NCBI GenBank assembly: GCA_008508345.1
Contig: QNGE01000758.1
Span: 36,616-100,615 of the forward strand
Origin: Paragonimus westermani
Lineage: Eukaryota; Platyhelminthes; Trematoda; Plagiorchiida; Troglotrematidae
Reading direction: 5' to 3'
Length of the DNA stretch: 64,000 nucleotides
The notes under the pieces were generated by a model. The model was not told the origin of the DNA and did no database searches. It saw only the letters and a list, made by a program, of their open reading frames with translations. The position numbers were made by a program, and so were the translations under genes. Shown here piece after piece: positions 45,931-57,600 of the stretch. Numbering within the stretch: position 1 is the stretch's first letter; each line of letters opens with the position of its first letter.

Positions 45931-47266
45931 AACGAACGTCATGTTTATTTCCAAGCTCTACCTGTCTGAGGGGGATATCTTTGAAAACTTACCTAACAAA
46001 ATCTGAGGAGCAACCCTCTGTATTGTATGACGCTACGATTCGAACTAGTAATTTTAGAATAGATCTGTTGTACAGTTATCCTTTTAGACTTGCCCATGGA
46101 CAAGAAATCGTCCATAGTCAACACATGTATAGGTCAATATACACACGCCCTGGTGCGCTTTTTCCTCCATACTAAATGATAACCTATGTGTGTGCTAAAG
46201 TTGAGCATGCTGAAATTGTTTGGAAAAAATGTTTAACCTGTGGGTCTCAATGACTACAGAAACTTCGCATTACAACTCGTGCTTCTTTACCCTTCTGATA
46301 GACCATCTGGCAATCTTTTTCTGTTATCGAGCATTCATCTCATTTTATATACCGACCGTATAGAGAAAACTGACATCTAAATTCGGCAGCAGTCATATAC
46401 TAGGAAAAGCTGATGACCGTTCTCTTTTCGCATTTTATCGTGACGACTGTTTTCAAGTGATATATATTTCATTAACTAGCACAGTGATAATAAAGTCCTA
46501 CAAAAGGTTTCCCTACAAATCCATATATTCCATTTTTCGTTATGGCTCACATGGTCACTTTACGTTCTCCGGTTTATCGCGCAATCCTTCTTTACTTTCC
46601 TGATTCTATGAATATATCTCACTCGAGAAAACACTCCACCATGTCCGAGCACTCGACACCCAATGGTAGTTGAGCAATTCGCGAGATCCGCAAGGTTCTT
46701 TGAAGCATGGGCAAACGACGGGGTTAGTTGAAAGGCCCACACATTTTGCGACGAAAGTATCTACCTTCCTATCGCCCCCTACTCCTACACAATTTTCTAA
46801 ATGTTTTTCCGGGACTTCACATAGATTAGTAGCAAAACCCCTAGGTCGTTCATCTTCTTCAACCGCGGATCATGTTTTTTCGTCATAACATTGACCATAA
46901 GGCCAGTGATCAGCTCGTGATGTGCTAACCGATGTAACTGCCAATCATTTTTTCGTTTTTCGGAGATCTCAATAACTGACTTCCCAAAAGCATGTATCTC
47001 GAATTCTCCTTCCGGAGCGGGAATTCTTCTCTGTTATCACGTCTGTTTTGTTACCGCACCAACCTGGTTGACTTACTGTACAATTACCACTTATGGTGTG
47101 CTTCATTTATTTGACTTCAAAATATGTACATTGACCACGTTCTCCCCAGCGTGCTCCTCACAGGTGCGTCGAGAAATATATTATTTTCATCCACATCTTA
47201 GGGGCAGCCAACAGTGAATTGCACACACCGCAGGGGTGAATTGGCGCTTGGAAGTGTACAAATGTC
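45931..47266. other. No gene recognised
   Basis: AT-rich with scattered short frames (46560-46742 minus, 46670-46888 plus). It may contain eroded RT sequence belonging to the endonuclease piece at 47267, but no motif supports this. Confidence 0.35.
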
Positions 47267-47557
47267 TCAACGTTTCCAACTCCCTTGTCCGTGAACTTCT
47301 GGCGCGGAGGCTGTTGCAGTCACTTCGGAAGGAGAGGGAGGAATGCCGCCCGGTTTGCTAAGAGAAGTGATTCCACACTCTGAAGCGTCCCGTTCCATGG
47401 AGACTGCACTGTTGTAGCCAGGCCGAAACGCCACGCCATAACACCAGAGGGAACACAGGTCTTCCTGTAAGGCGAGAACTTCTAGTTCGTATTCACCCTG
47501 CACCCATGGTTTATGAAAGTCGCATGCCATAGTGCTGCTCCTGACATATGCCACCAT
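47267..47557 (-). mobile_element. CR1-like LINE endonuclease fragment
   Basis: The minus strand has one open frame of 96 codons containing WVQGEYELEVLALQEDLCSL and WCYGVAFRPGYNSAV. This resembles the strand preceding and including the VYRPPGYNS motif of CR1 endonucleases. The following GDFN motif is not seen. Confidence 0.5.
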
Positions 47558-48086
47558 GAATTACTTCCCGCCATCGACTTCAGGGCTACAATTACTTTGA
47601 TTCATTGCAATTAGGTTCCGAAGCGGTTGCGTCCGGAATTACTTGGCACACCAGCTCGATTGTGGAAGCCAACAATATGGTATAACATCTTGGATAACTG
47701 TTCATTAAAATTAGACGATAGAACAATGAAGCCAGGAGTGAAAACCTTGATGACCAACCGTTATAATCGGAACTTAGGTTGTCGAATAGCCCGTAAACTT
47801 GGAACATCCTTCGTGAAAATATAAAAATCGCGGACTATCTGCAGCAAACGATTGTTATTCACTAGAAAATCGCCCGCATTTGCAGGTGTGAATCACCAAC
47901 AAGAGAACAACAGCTCGCAACTGGCTAAACATAATGGCACATATGAATCAACAACTTGCAAGTTGATTGGTAGAATACAAAGCAAATAACTCAATGAATA
48001 ACGAAAGATCTGGAACTAAAGCCGATCGCCCAATCATGAACAGTTGTCCTAAATCGTGTTTCGGAGGTATTAATGAAGTGGGTGTT

Positions 48087-48696
48087 TGCGTTGAGTGTTT
48101 GATAATTGCTGTGTGTTAGTAGAACGCTGATGACCACGTCCCCTGCCCTATTTATTTCCTTATCATTGGAATTCTTCATAATGACTACAAGCCTGTCTTG
48201 CAGTATTTCACTACCACTCAAGTTACGCGCGTGACAAACCATTCCTCCCGTGGATGTTGATCATGATGTGGTATTAAAAGTTGACATTGTCTGCTTGAAG
48301 AAACTAGGTTCCACGTAGTTCCCCTCCTTTACTTTCATATGTACTCTGTTTTCATCTTCGCTTGACCGGTTCGCCATTACGTGACTGTTGTATGTGAACA
48401 TACTTAGACTAACCGCTAATCCCGGAACTCGTATATTTTGTGGATTCAATATCGAGGTTTGTTGTTATCTCCTTCCGTTTGGTTTATCGTAATTTTCTTG
48501 ATCATCAGCACCTTATTAACAAGAAGCAAGCCGATGCGACCGTCTTCCCTTTTGGATCCGGGTCAATTGCTCGACAGGCCCGGAATTTATAGACCTCCGT
48601 TGCTTGCAGACGTGACTACCTTAGATCCAGCTCATCAATAGACGATGCAAGAAGACTAAGCGTTGCTTGAACAGCCCCTAGACGTCCGGAATCAAC
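48087..48696 (+). repeat. Left arm of 610-bp near-identical inverted repeat
   Basis: This begins TGCGTTGAGTGTTTGATAAT and ends CCGGAATCAAC. The reverse complement at 53929-54538 is the same length and differs at only one position that I could find (G/A at 48096). Open frames of 67 and 62 codons within it are therefore duplicated exactly. Confidence 0.92.
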
Positions 48697-51057
48697 CATG
48701 GATCATTACTGTACCATTTATCATGTTGGAGTTCGTACAGCCGGTGAATGTCGTACGTTTTTAACGCAATACTGCACTGAACCTCTCAGTGTGGCTCCGG
48801 GCTTCAAATGCAGGTTATGTTGTTACTGTAATTATGTGTGTAAGTTGCAGCACCGCACGATTCACAAACTCAGATAACCCTATTTTGTCTAAATCACTTG
48901 GGATTTCTTCTCTGTGCAAGTGTGATTTACTTTGCGAAATCTCGATAGGTTACTTCACATGATGTATATGGAAGTACTTGTTGATTTTGTCAAGGTTTGT
49001 TGCGTTATTTTGATATTGCTGAGGTCTGTTTGATGTTGAAAGGTGGCCCTACGCTTTGCTCTCTTTCCCAAATGAGATACATTACTCATCCTTGTTCTTA
49101 CACCACCTACTTCGACCGTTTCCCTTACCCCTATTTAGTCCGAGCCATGTAAACTTCTAAATACCAAAATTAGACATTTTTCTTCTATATGTTTTCTTGA
49201 GTAACTTATTGTCCCCGTCGTTTCTCTATGCATGACCAGTCGTTTTGCTCTGCCCAAACCAATGAACATTTGTTTGAGTGAGCCCAACCCGTTTTATCGT
49301 CCACCATTTTTGATCGGTGCCCGGTTGTTAGTCTGTTGTGTGGGCACTTTCTTCCTTTGATTTCTGAGGATTTTCACATCCGAGGTGAGAGACAATCTTC
49401 TTGTACATTGAGTCAATTAGTACCGTATTAAATCCAGTCATTACGAGCGCCTTATCGTTAACCGTTCCGAGGAGAGATTATCTCTGTTGTTGAATATTGA
49501 AAGGCATTTACTGGATCAACAGATTACGCGTAACTCGGTGTGAACTTGGATCGTTAGCGAACGATTCAATAGTATTTCTCCTCCCTTTTCATGCCCAAAC
49601 TTTCAGTCGCGCGCTCAGCGTGAAATTCACAATCAACTGATACGTTCAATACAATTTTCTAGGTTTGATGAAAATTGGTGTCCGTTGACGCCCTGTCGAT
49701 TGGCTGGTCTGATTCTGTGATTAAGAAGATCGCAATTTCCGCCGATAAACTTTACACCAGAAGGTTGAGGGAGTTCCGTAAACATGTGAGCACTGTATGG
49801 CGAGTAAGAACTGGATCGCTGACAGTAAGACGGCTGTTCCACTACAGTATGCGCATATTACGGAGCATTCTGCTGTGGATAGCAGCGTTCAGAATAGTAG
49901 TCCACGGACAAGCCATGTGTGGTTAATACAGTGTCAAATAATAACATTAAAATGTATCAAAATAAGAATTCAAGAAAAACCCAAAAAGCGGGGTTGAATC
50001 AGTTAGATACTCTAATCATCGGGAGTATTTCAAGTATGCATGGACGTGCAACCTTCTGTGAGCTTCCATTGAACAGGTGAAAGAGCGGGCAACGGCCGGA
50101 CAAGCAACAAACTAACAGATCTGAAGATATCCAGTTGTTTGATCATTCGTTGAAAATCGGGCACCCAGCGAATGTTACAAGCGCGGCCCTAAAATTTCCA
50201 TGTAGGTAGTTCTTCGTTGTCTATCGGTCAAATCTTCGATCAAGGTATTCAGTACTAGCCAACCGCATTACTCTTCTCAGCAACGGGTTTTGTGTGCCAA
50301 AAACATGCTGCGAAAGCATCATCCCTAACAAAGAAATCATGAATGTTGCTTTTCAAACTTCACGAGATACTGTACGGCTTGTGCGTCAGGGTCCTTGTAA
50401 GCCTGCGTCGATTTCGGTGGAGCCAAGTAGGCAAAATGTATAAACAACCTGTTTGGTATCCGAGAATGGGTGAACCTACGTTATGAAATATGTGCAAGGA
50501 AAATTTCCCACCCATTCTACGTTTGCGAACTTACGTATTAAAAATCCCACCTACAGTAGAGAGCACAAACCCTGGCATTAAATTTCAACTGAGAGTGGTG
50601 GTCAACACTATTTCAAACGTCTGTGGAGTGAACTGGCCGAGCTGACGATTTATAGGGTTCGCCATAAATGTGGCACTCCAAACCAGCGCTCAATGTCTAG
50701 TAGGTTTAGTGATATCGCTAAAGGTAATTGGTCTCATTGTAAACTGTTGAGTATCACCGTGACCCAATACCTACCAAGAACAAACAGGCATTCACCAGGT
50801 TCCCAATTTTCAACTTCCTGTATATATTGGCTTTAAATTGGACGGAATTTCGAGGTCTGATGCGAGTGAATATCTTTATAACCTCCGCCCTTCGCCTTGC
50901 ATAAACTGGATGTCATCGGAGGGTTTCATATCGACCACCCTAGTCAACATTTCGGACCCACATAGGCCAGTTATCTCCTTAACGATTACTAGAAATATTG
51001 GGGGTGCGGGTATACAGCGTCAGAGGCCCATAGGAAGGTACCGTGATAGGGGCGACT
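48697..51057. other. Left interior of the inverted-repeat element, little recognisable
   Basis: Positions 49080-49215 carry a weak inverted copy of the repeat at 53540-53780 (shared TTAGTCC...ACTT, TCTTCTAT, CTTG-GTAACTT, GTCC). The rest has short frames only (49675-49926 plus, 50838-51074 plus) with no domain I recognise. Confidence 0.35.
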
Positions 51058-51291
51058 TCACTGACACGGTCTGATGGGAGTGGCCTCACAATCAGCCAGA
51101 AACCACTCACCCAGTACATCTTCAAAAACTATAACTGAGGGTTCGATTACTGAAGTGCTGTCATCTGGGTTATCACGTGCCTTGAGATAACAGAAAACAG
51201 TATCCGTGGGAACGGCAGCCTTTACTTGAATCGTCCTCCTATGCACTGCCTGAAATATTTGAAAAGCCAGCTCCAGTCCCACTGAAGCCAC
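51058..51291 (-). CDS. Candidate exon of unknown function
   Basis: The minus strand is open from an acceptor-like CGTCTTAG (ending 51292) to a donor-like GTACTGG|GTGAGTGG at about 51110, encoding VASVGLELAFQIFQAVHRRT then IQVKAAVPTDTVFCYLKARD and a stretch ending EPSVIVFEDVLG. The frame itself runs on to 51058. I do not recognise the protein. It could belong to the transposase downstream of the DDE core, or be a captured host exon, or be chance. Confidence 0.3.
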   Translation of the reverse strand: MASVGLELAFQIFQAVHRRTIQVKAAVPTDTVFCYLKARDNPDDSTSVIEPSVIVFEDVLGEWFLADCEATPIRPCQ

Positions 51292-51474
51292 CTAAGACGT
51301 AAGCAGTCGTGCTAAGCGTCTAAGAAGACCCAGAATAATGTTCAAGCATGGGCTCTCAATAATGTTGGAACTCGTTCACAAAAAGCCGGCGAATTGTGGT
51401 CACGGAGAGGGTTTACAGCTTTGTGATTCAAGAAGATTTCAATACACGGTTGCCCAAATTTTTGAAAATTCTTG

Positions 51475-52520
51475 CTAGGCCCCTGATGTATAATCTACCC
51501 CTATGAACAGAGTTCTGCATCCAGCAGCACGGATCACAGTAACATGCAAGACATTTATGAAATAAAAAAATTCCGTCACTGCCAGTTCAGGGTTCTGGAT
51601 CAGAGTGAATAGAAAACATGTTTTGTGTCCTTGTTCAGCCTGCAAAACAACGGGCGAATTCCACCAGAGATCTTGGCTTTTAAGATACTTGAGCTGAACG
51701 TGTTCCCCAAGACAAATCAAGTGTGGGAAATGCATAGCATTATGTCGCACCCGAGGACGGCTCGTGCCGCTCGAAGCTGAACAGCCAAATTCCATCAGAT
51801 ATGTGGTCCCCCATCACTTCACGAAATGTTCCGAATAAACGAGGCAGGGAGGATTATTTTTCATACTGAACATGGGCATGCATCACGGGCCGTCTATGAC
51901 CCATTCTGACCTTGACCGAAAATTGATAGAGATTCAGGGTACAACGGCAAATGCAAACTGACAGAGAACCAACTTGTGCCCGTTGGTTCCATGTGTGGCA
52001 TCGACGTTTGTCACATCAGGAAAACGTCTGGATAACTGTACTTGCTGCCTCCGCGCGAAACTTGTACGGGTGCGTCTTTTATTGTCGTTTCTGACGACAC
52101 GCAGCGTACCGTTTTTCTCCACGTTGTCCAGAATTTGAAGGCGGATCTCCAGCAACATCAGTATGCACGAACCCATCCACTTATCGTCGAAGTTGTCAAA
52201 CAATGACAAGTGTTGCAAATATCCATGGTCGTTATATACTTGCCACAATCATCCGCAGCATAATGTCATCGTAGAAATTGAAGTGTTGTACCGGAGCAGA
52301 TGCCTGCAGCCACATTTTACTTGGCGCGAGTGGGCGATTTGATGGATATGCATTGTACAGCGAGGCAGTTATGCCGTGGTTGTTCCCCAATGTAAAAGAG
52401 CTAGCAACCAGCCTAATTTTTCTCCTAACGTTAGTAAAACATGGTTGGCAGCATGTATCACGAGAACTATGTGATCGAAAGCATGTGAACTCACTTAACT
52501 AAACATGCCGCGACCTACGG
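51475..52520 (-). pseudogene. FAR1/MULE-type transposase remnant
   Basis: On the minus strand: the end of a FAR1-like zinc domain (RLVASSFTLGNNHGITASLY, near 52390-52330, with the NH of the C2H2 pattern), a linker, then LQILDNVEKNGTLRVVRNDN and RRFPDVTNVDATHGTNGHKL (52030-51970), whose VDATHGTN matches the first catalytic Asp region of MULE transposases. The later HFPHLICLGEHVQLKYLKSQ (near 51730-51675) fits the block with the conserved His before the C-terminal Glu. The frame changes at about 52250, 51934 and 51800; I see no intron that would repair it. The second catalytic Asp is not visible. The enzyme would cut at the terminal repeats. Confidence 0.55.
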
Positions 52521-52712
52521 CTTTTGCTCTCACGTCAATTTGTTATATACACCGACACGCCATCTTACACGCAACCTTAGTAGCAACCACACTCAAATTA
52601 CCACAAATCAGGAGTACACTTGTAAGATATTCGCACCAAATTTAGTACAAATGAAGTTGAACAGTTTGGGCGTCGTGTTTAACAGTCGATGATAAACAGA
52701 TTGGGATTAACT

Positions 52713-52826
52713 CAACGTTACGAGCAAGTTGTAGTACTCTACGTTTCAATCACCTCGGGTGGCCTTCCTCAGATGTGTTCAGGAGGTGTTCGAAAAGTAG
52801 AGTATTACAACTTGCTCGTAACGTTG
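52713..52826. repeat. 30-bp inverted repeat with 54-nt loop
   Basis: Left arm 52713-52742 (CAACGTTACGAGCAAGTTGT plus AGTACTCTAC) pairs with 52797-52826; 29 of 30 positions are complementary. It lies inside the inverted-repeat element, upstream of the transposase remnant. The transcript could form a strong hairpin. Confidence 0.85.
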
Positions 52827-53539
52827 CGTTATTCACATGTGCAACAAGAGTACATTGTTTACGTTTTGTTTGACCGAAGCACGTACAAATCACTGTAATC
52901 CATTATTTAATCATACAAACGATTTTCAAACTCGCTAAAGCCCTGTAAGTGAGCCATCACCTGAAATGGGGTGTAGTATCACATCATCTTTCTCTACAAA
53001 AGACGGTAGAACATACATAGTATTTATCACCGTCTGACGGTCAACTATTAATTGAGTAGAAAAAGCTACTTTGAATGAAAGTGCATGTACACTAACCCAA
53101 CACTCATCACCGATATTTTCGATCTCAACGCCAAATGAAGGACGAACAAAGTGACGGTCGTTCACAGCAAATATTATGATAATAGTGAGTATTTCTGTCA
53201 TGGTTTTCAGAGCCTTGATCGATACCATCGAAATACTGCCTGATATTCACGGACATCTCATTATATAACCGTTTAGCGGCAAATTTTACTATTCACGGGC
53301 AACTTCCATCACGCCGCATACTTGTAATAATAATGCTTCAGAAACCAAGATAATCTCGGAGATTGTTTGGTTGCCTTTAATCTATCAATGCGATTGAGCA
53401 ATTGCCTGCGATAATTGGCGTGACCTTTACATTACACCGGCAAAAGATCACCTCCCCAACGATCGTTAATGTCTATGTGTGCCGAATTTTGATATCGTTC
53501 ACTTGTGCGAAATTGATTTCGCGTTTGTTCAATATTCTT

Positions 53540-53780
53540 CCCATCGCCGGACCCAAGTTACAAGAAAATTATTGTAAACTAAATAGAAGACAAAAACAGG
53601 CCCGGTTATTGAATCCATCAAACATAAAAGTTGCTGGACTAACAGCTCAGGTGAGTATGATCAAAGGTAACAATTGCTTAATGGCAGATCAATCGAGCGC
53701 AAACGAAGATGGAGTACACATAAACAAGGGTCCAGTCGTCCACCAAGTCTTGGTATCGTTCACATTCGACAACTTGCTTT
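53540..53780 (+). repeat. Second, diverged copy of the arm repeat
   Basis: This aligns with 54110-54310 inside the right arm and with 59740-59960. At the protein level LLNPSNIKVAGLTAQVSMIK parallels ILNPQNIRVPGLAVSLSMFT of the arm, and SSANEDGVHINKG parallels SSEDENRVHMKVK. Protein-level similarity between copies suggests the repeat derives from coding sequence, but the protein is unknown to me. Confidence 0.6.
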
Positions 53781-53928
53781 CCTCGTTGATCATTTTTCTA
53801 CCCACATCCGGGCCCTTCTTTATGTGTGTATCCAGTGTGTATTGAAACTGGGTTATATTGCACTCAAACATTACTCATTGGCGACGTCACCATCCCCCGT
53901 CTTTTCGGGAAGACACATGGATCTTATT

Positions 53929-54538
53929 GTTGATTCCGGACGTCTAGGGGCTGTTCAAGCAACGCTTAGTCTTCTTGCATCGTCTATTGATGAGCTGGAT
54001 CTAAGGTAGTCACGTCTGCAAGCAACGGAGGTCTATAAATTCCGGGCCTGTCGAGCAATTGACCCGGATCCAAAAGGGAAGACGGTCGCATCGGCTTGCT
54101 TCTTGTTAATAAGGTGCTGATGATCAAGAAAATTACGATAAACCAAACGGAAGGAGATAACAACAAACCTCGATATTGAATCCACAAAATATACGAGTTC
54201 CGGGATTAGCGGTTAGTCTAAGTATGTTCACATACAACAGTCACGTAATGGCGAACCGGTCAAGCGAAGATGAAAACAGAGTACATATGAAAGTAAAGGA
54301 GGGGAACTACGTGGAACCTAGTTTCTTCAAGCAGACAATGTCAACTTTTAATACCACATCATGATCAACATCCACGGGAGGAATGGTTTGTCACGCGCGT
54401 AACTTGAGTGGTAGTGAAATACTGCAAGACAGGCTTGTAGTCATTATGAAGAATTCCAATGATAAGGAAATAAATAGGGCAGGGGACGTGGTCATCAGCG
54501 TTCTACTAACACACAGCAATTATCAAATACTCAACGCA
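53929..54538 (-). repeat. Right arm of 610-bp near-identical inverted repeat
   Basis: Reverse complement of 48087-48696. Its outer end lies about 80 bp from the last recognisable BEL/Pao codons, so the two elements abut. Confidence 0.92.
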
Positions 54539-54619
54539 GGCAGCTATTTCAACTTCTATATTTTCCCTGCTCATGCCATTCGCTGTTCCCAAATTTACCT
54601 CGCCGACGTGATTATCGCG

Positions 54620-57600
54620 TCTTTCACTCCCCTACTTACAAAGCCCTTGGGACATATGCCTACGGATCGAGATCCTCCAACACGCTCCGTCCAACTTTAA
54701 ACAACCTAGGATACGCCTGTAGGGATGGCACGTACGCCCCGCTCAGACGTTTCCAGAACAAACTACCTGGGTGGTGAGCCTACTTACACTGCTTCGTGTA
54801 TCTTTCTAGCAACGTTATATTAGTGCAGTGCAGGCTAGGAGTTGGTTTTGGCAGCAACAAATCTTTTGGTTTCAAAAAGAAGGGATCGTTTTTGTCATCG
54901 TAAACTGTAACCAAAATCTACTGTTCAGAATTCCGTTGGTCTTACTCAAGTAGATGTATACAGCCTCGTCTGACGGTCTTTTACATTGCGTCAAACTGTG
55001 TGGAGCATACGCTCCCATGTTTCGCCATTGTGACTAGCAGCAGGGAGATTAAAAAACCAATCCATTCCACAAACTACCAGGGGTGATGGATTCTGTGTTG
55101 ACCGAAGGCAAACAACTTCCCTGTCAGCCCTGGTTCCGCGCCTACGAAGTTGCACTCGTCATTGGTGTACACAACTTTCGCACACATCAGCGACCAATGT
55201 ACCTCACTAAAACCACATGAAAATGGGTCCGCTGGCATCGATTGCACTACTTTCAAGCGTGTGATTCTTGCCTTTGAACAAGTGTAGTGACGACCATAGC
55301 TTTCGTGAATGCTGCTCCCAGTCCGAACCTCCAGAGGTCTCAAATAATCCACGCCGTATAGTATGAACAGGGCGCGGCAGCTGCTGTGAGATCAATGGGA
55401 AGCGAAACCGTTACTTGTTTACACAGCTTTTCTGGTGATATTTTGCCCCTCAGACATCTTAGCAGCACGCGGCGCACACTAGCTATGCCCTTGACAATCC
55501 AAAACTTCTTTCGGTCAGCTGATGTGTTGTGACTGACTTCCGTGTTACCTTCAATCTCATGGTAGTACTTAATGGTCATAACCGTAACTACCTCACGGGG
55601 CAGCAGTATCACCATTCGGGTACCATCTGATAACGCCGTTGAAACACTCCTATCAAAAATTATGAGACCGTTTATGGTGACAGGACTCAATTAGGTCGGC
55701 GCGCCCCGGTGGAACGATGGATTCATACGCCACATCCAGTTCTGACTCATGCAAGGGACCCAGCAAAACGGAACTCTGCCGATCAACCTTCATGCAGATA
55801 AAATACTCCCTGAAATTTATCGACCATGGTGCCACAAGAATTAGAGTGTACCTGTGGGAATAACGTTGAAAAAGCTCCACGAACTATCGCGCGCCACTAG
55901 CGCTGGCTGTCGCTAGAACCTTCCCCAGTTACAGTTTCATAGCTTGAAGCTGTTTAGGCAGCTTGCTGGGCGGCCACGAACTAACAATCCCCGTAGAGGG
56001 ACTTGGCTATTCAGTCACGCGTGCATTCCTCGAAAACAGGCATCGCAAGGTTAGGCCTGCCGAGTTTACCTCAAACGAAACATGTCGTCATTGGCAGCCC
56101 TGGGTAGAGCCACGAACTATTTGAACCCGGATAGTTGCAACCGTGAAAAGACATTCTAACATGGTAGCGCGTCTGTCTAACGTGTGGTGAAGTCAAGGGT
56201 TGAATTGAGTCTATCCATTATAAACCTCGTCAGCACGGTGGCTAATACCGCAGCTGCAAGTTCTAATGTCAGGGGAGACAAGGACTTTAGAGGTGCAACC
56301 CGAGATTTCGCGATCAATCAGCAACATAAAACTCACCTTCTTCTACGATAACTAGAAAATAGCCGATAGCGTCAGAATATGTGCAATTTCGAACGTGCTG
56401 ATGTCCTCTCATGGGATGCGACACAACGAGGTGCGACAACCGAGTTTGTCGTCGCTACGCCTCGTAACTACTTCTTCCATTCTCCTTGTAATTTCGTCTA
56501 AGGATGTATCCCACCCGATATTTGCACCACACATATACTAAAGTAACTTTCGACCGCAGAGAACAAGTGGAACGGTGAACCGACGCAATACGGACCAATA
56601 AGCCCCTCCGAGTGAATGGCCTCTTCGATAGAAACACGAGAATCCTGAAGTGGTTCTTGACACGTGCCAGTGAATCCCAAGTGCCTTTTGGTGACAATGG
56701 CTACCTAGGACCAGTTCTGTTGGTACGGATGTCCTTCTGTTCGGCGGTATATCTACCAGCGCCTTGGCTACATCGGGCGTTCACTTCACCAGGGTGAGCT
56801 GATCAAACACAGGCATTCTGCGCAAATCAGACGAGACATATGTTGCATCTTCAGACATATTGATAGGCGCCAGACAGTCGCCGATGTAGAAGTTCTGGTC
56901 TATGATTTGACCGGCCGGTTTATTGAATCAACGCTCGTTATCGATTTAACCCTTTCTGGACGCAGATGTCGTGCAGAAAGGCGAAGAAGCAAAGCCGGAA
57001 GGACCGACCACAATTTCGTGCATGTTCGGTGGGCCAGGCATTGATTCCTTGCTTCACTAAAGGAGGCTCAAAGCCCACCTGTCTCTTTTAAAAATCTTCA
57101 CACGCAATAAAAAGCTCATTTGTGCCAGAAGACAATGCTACTTAACGGTAACAGAACACCAAACATGACGTTCGTCAGTAGTGGCCCTTGCAACGAGACT
57201 TTGTTTAAAAAGGTTCTCCTATACTTCTGCGCGCATTCGAATAAAATTCGTACCTTCCCATGCTTATTCGGATTCAACACCATGTGGTGCAGTGGGTACC
57301 ACCGGCGGAAGGTCCTTCTGAGGTGTGTCTTAGGCCCGTTCAACCGGAAAACCCTTGTCGACCCTGATCCTGCACCTAACGTCTACAGACTCCGCTTCAA
57401 AACTCAGCTCTTGACATTTACTGGTATCTGTCTCACTCCATTTACTAAAGATGAGCGTTTGCCCACCTGCTGGAAGCCATAATGACTCAGCTGGACATTG
57501 ACCCATAAGTGTGGCACCATAGCAGTCATCTAGAAGGGCTGCCGCAATTAACCTGGCAGACACGAGGCCAAGACGGACCGTTCTATCACGCAAAGGGGTG

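Larger units (their letters stand above)
48087..54538 (-). mobile_element. Candidate Mutator-like (MULE/FAR1) DNA transposon with long terminal inverted repeats, 6.45 kb
   Basis: Two 610-bp almost identical inverted repeats enclose 5.2 kb. Inside, on the minus strand, are remnants of a FAR1/MULE-type transposase (51475-52520). Long, highly similar terminal repeats around a transposase are characteristic of Mutator-like elements. Just inside each outer arm lies a more diverged copy of part of the arm (about 53540-53780 on the right and 49080-49215 on the left, inverted), so the arms may be built of two tandem units. No convincing 8-9-bp target-site duplication is seen: GAAGTGGGTGTTT on the left versus GGCAGCTATTTC on the right. 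Alternatives are a fold-back element, inverted LTR copies of the adjacent BEL element, or an assembly artefact. Confidence 0.5.

Noticed and set aside
53929..54538. Arms read as two ordinary solo LTRs
   Set aside because: Neither arm has a matching short duplication on its own two sides, so simple independent solo-LTR insertions are not supported. It is kept as an alternative only through the BEL relationship.
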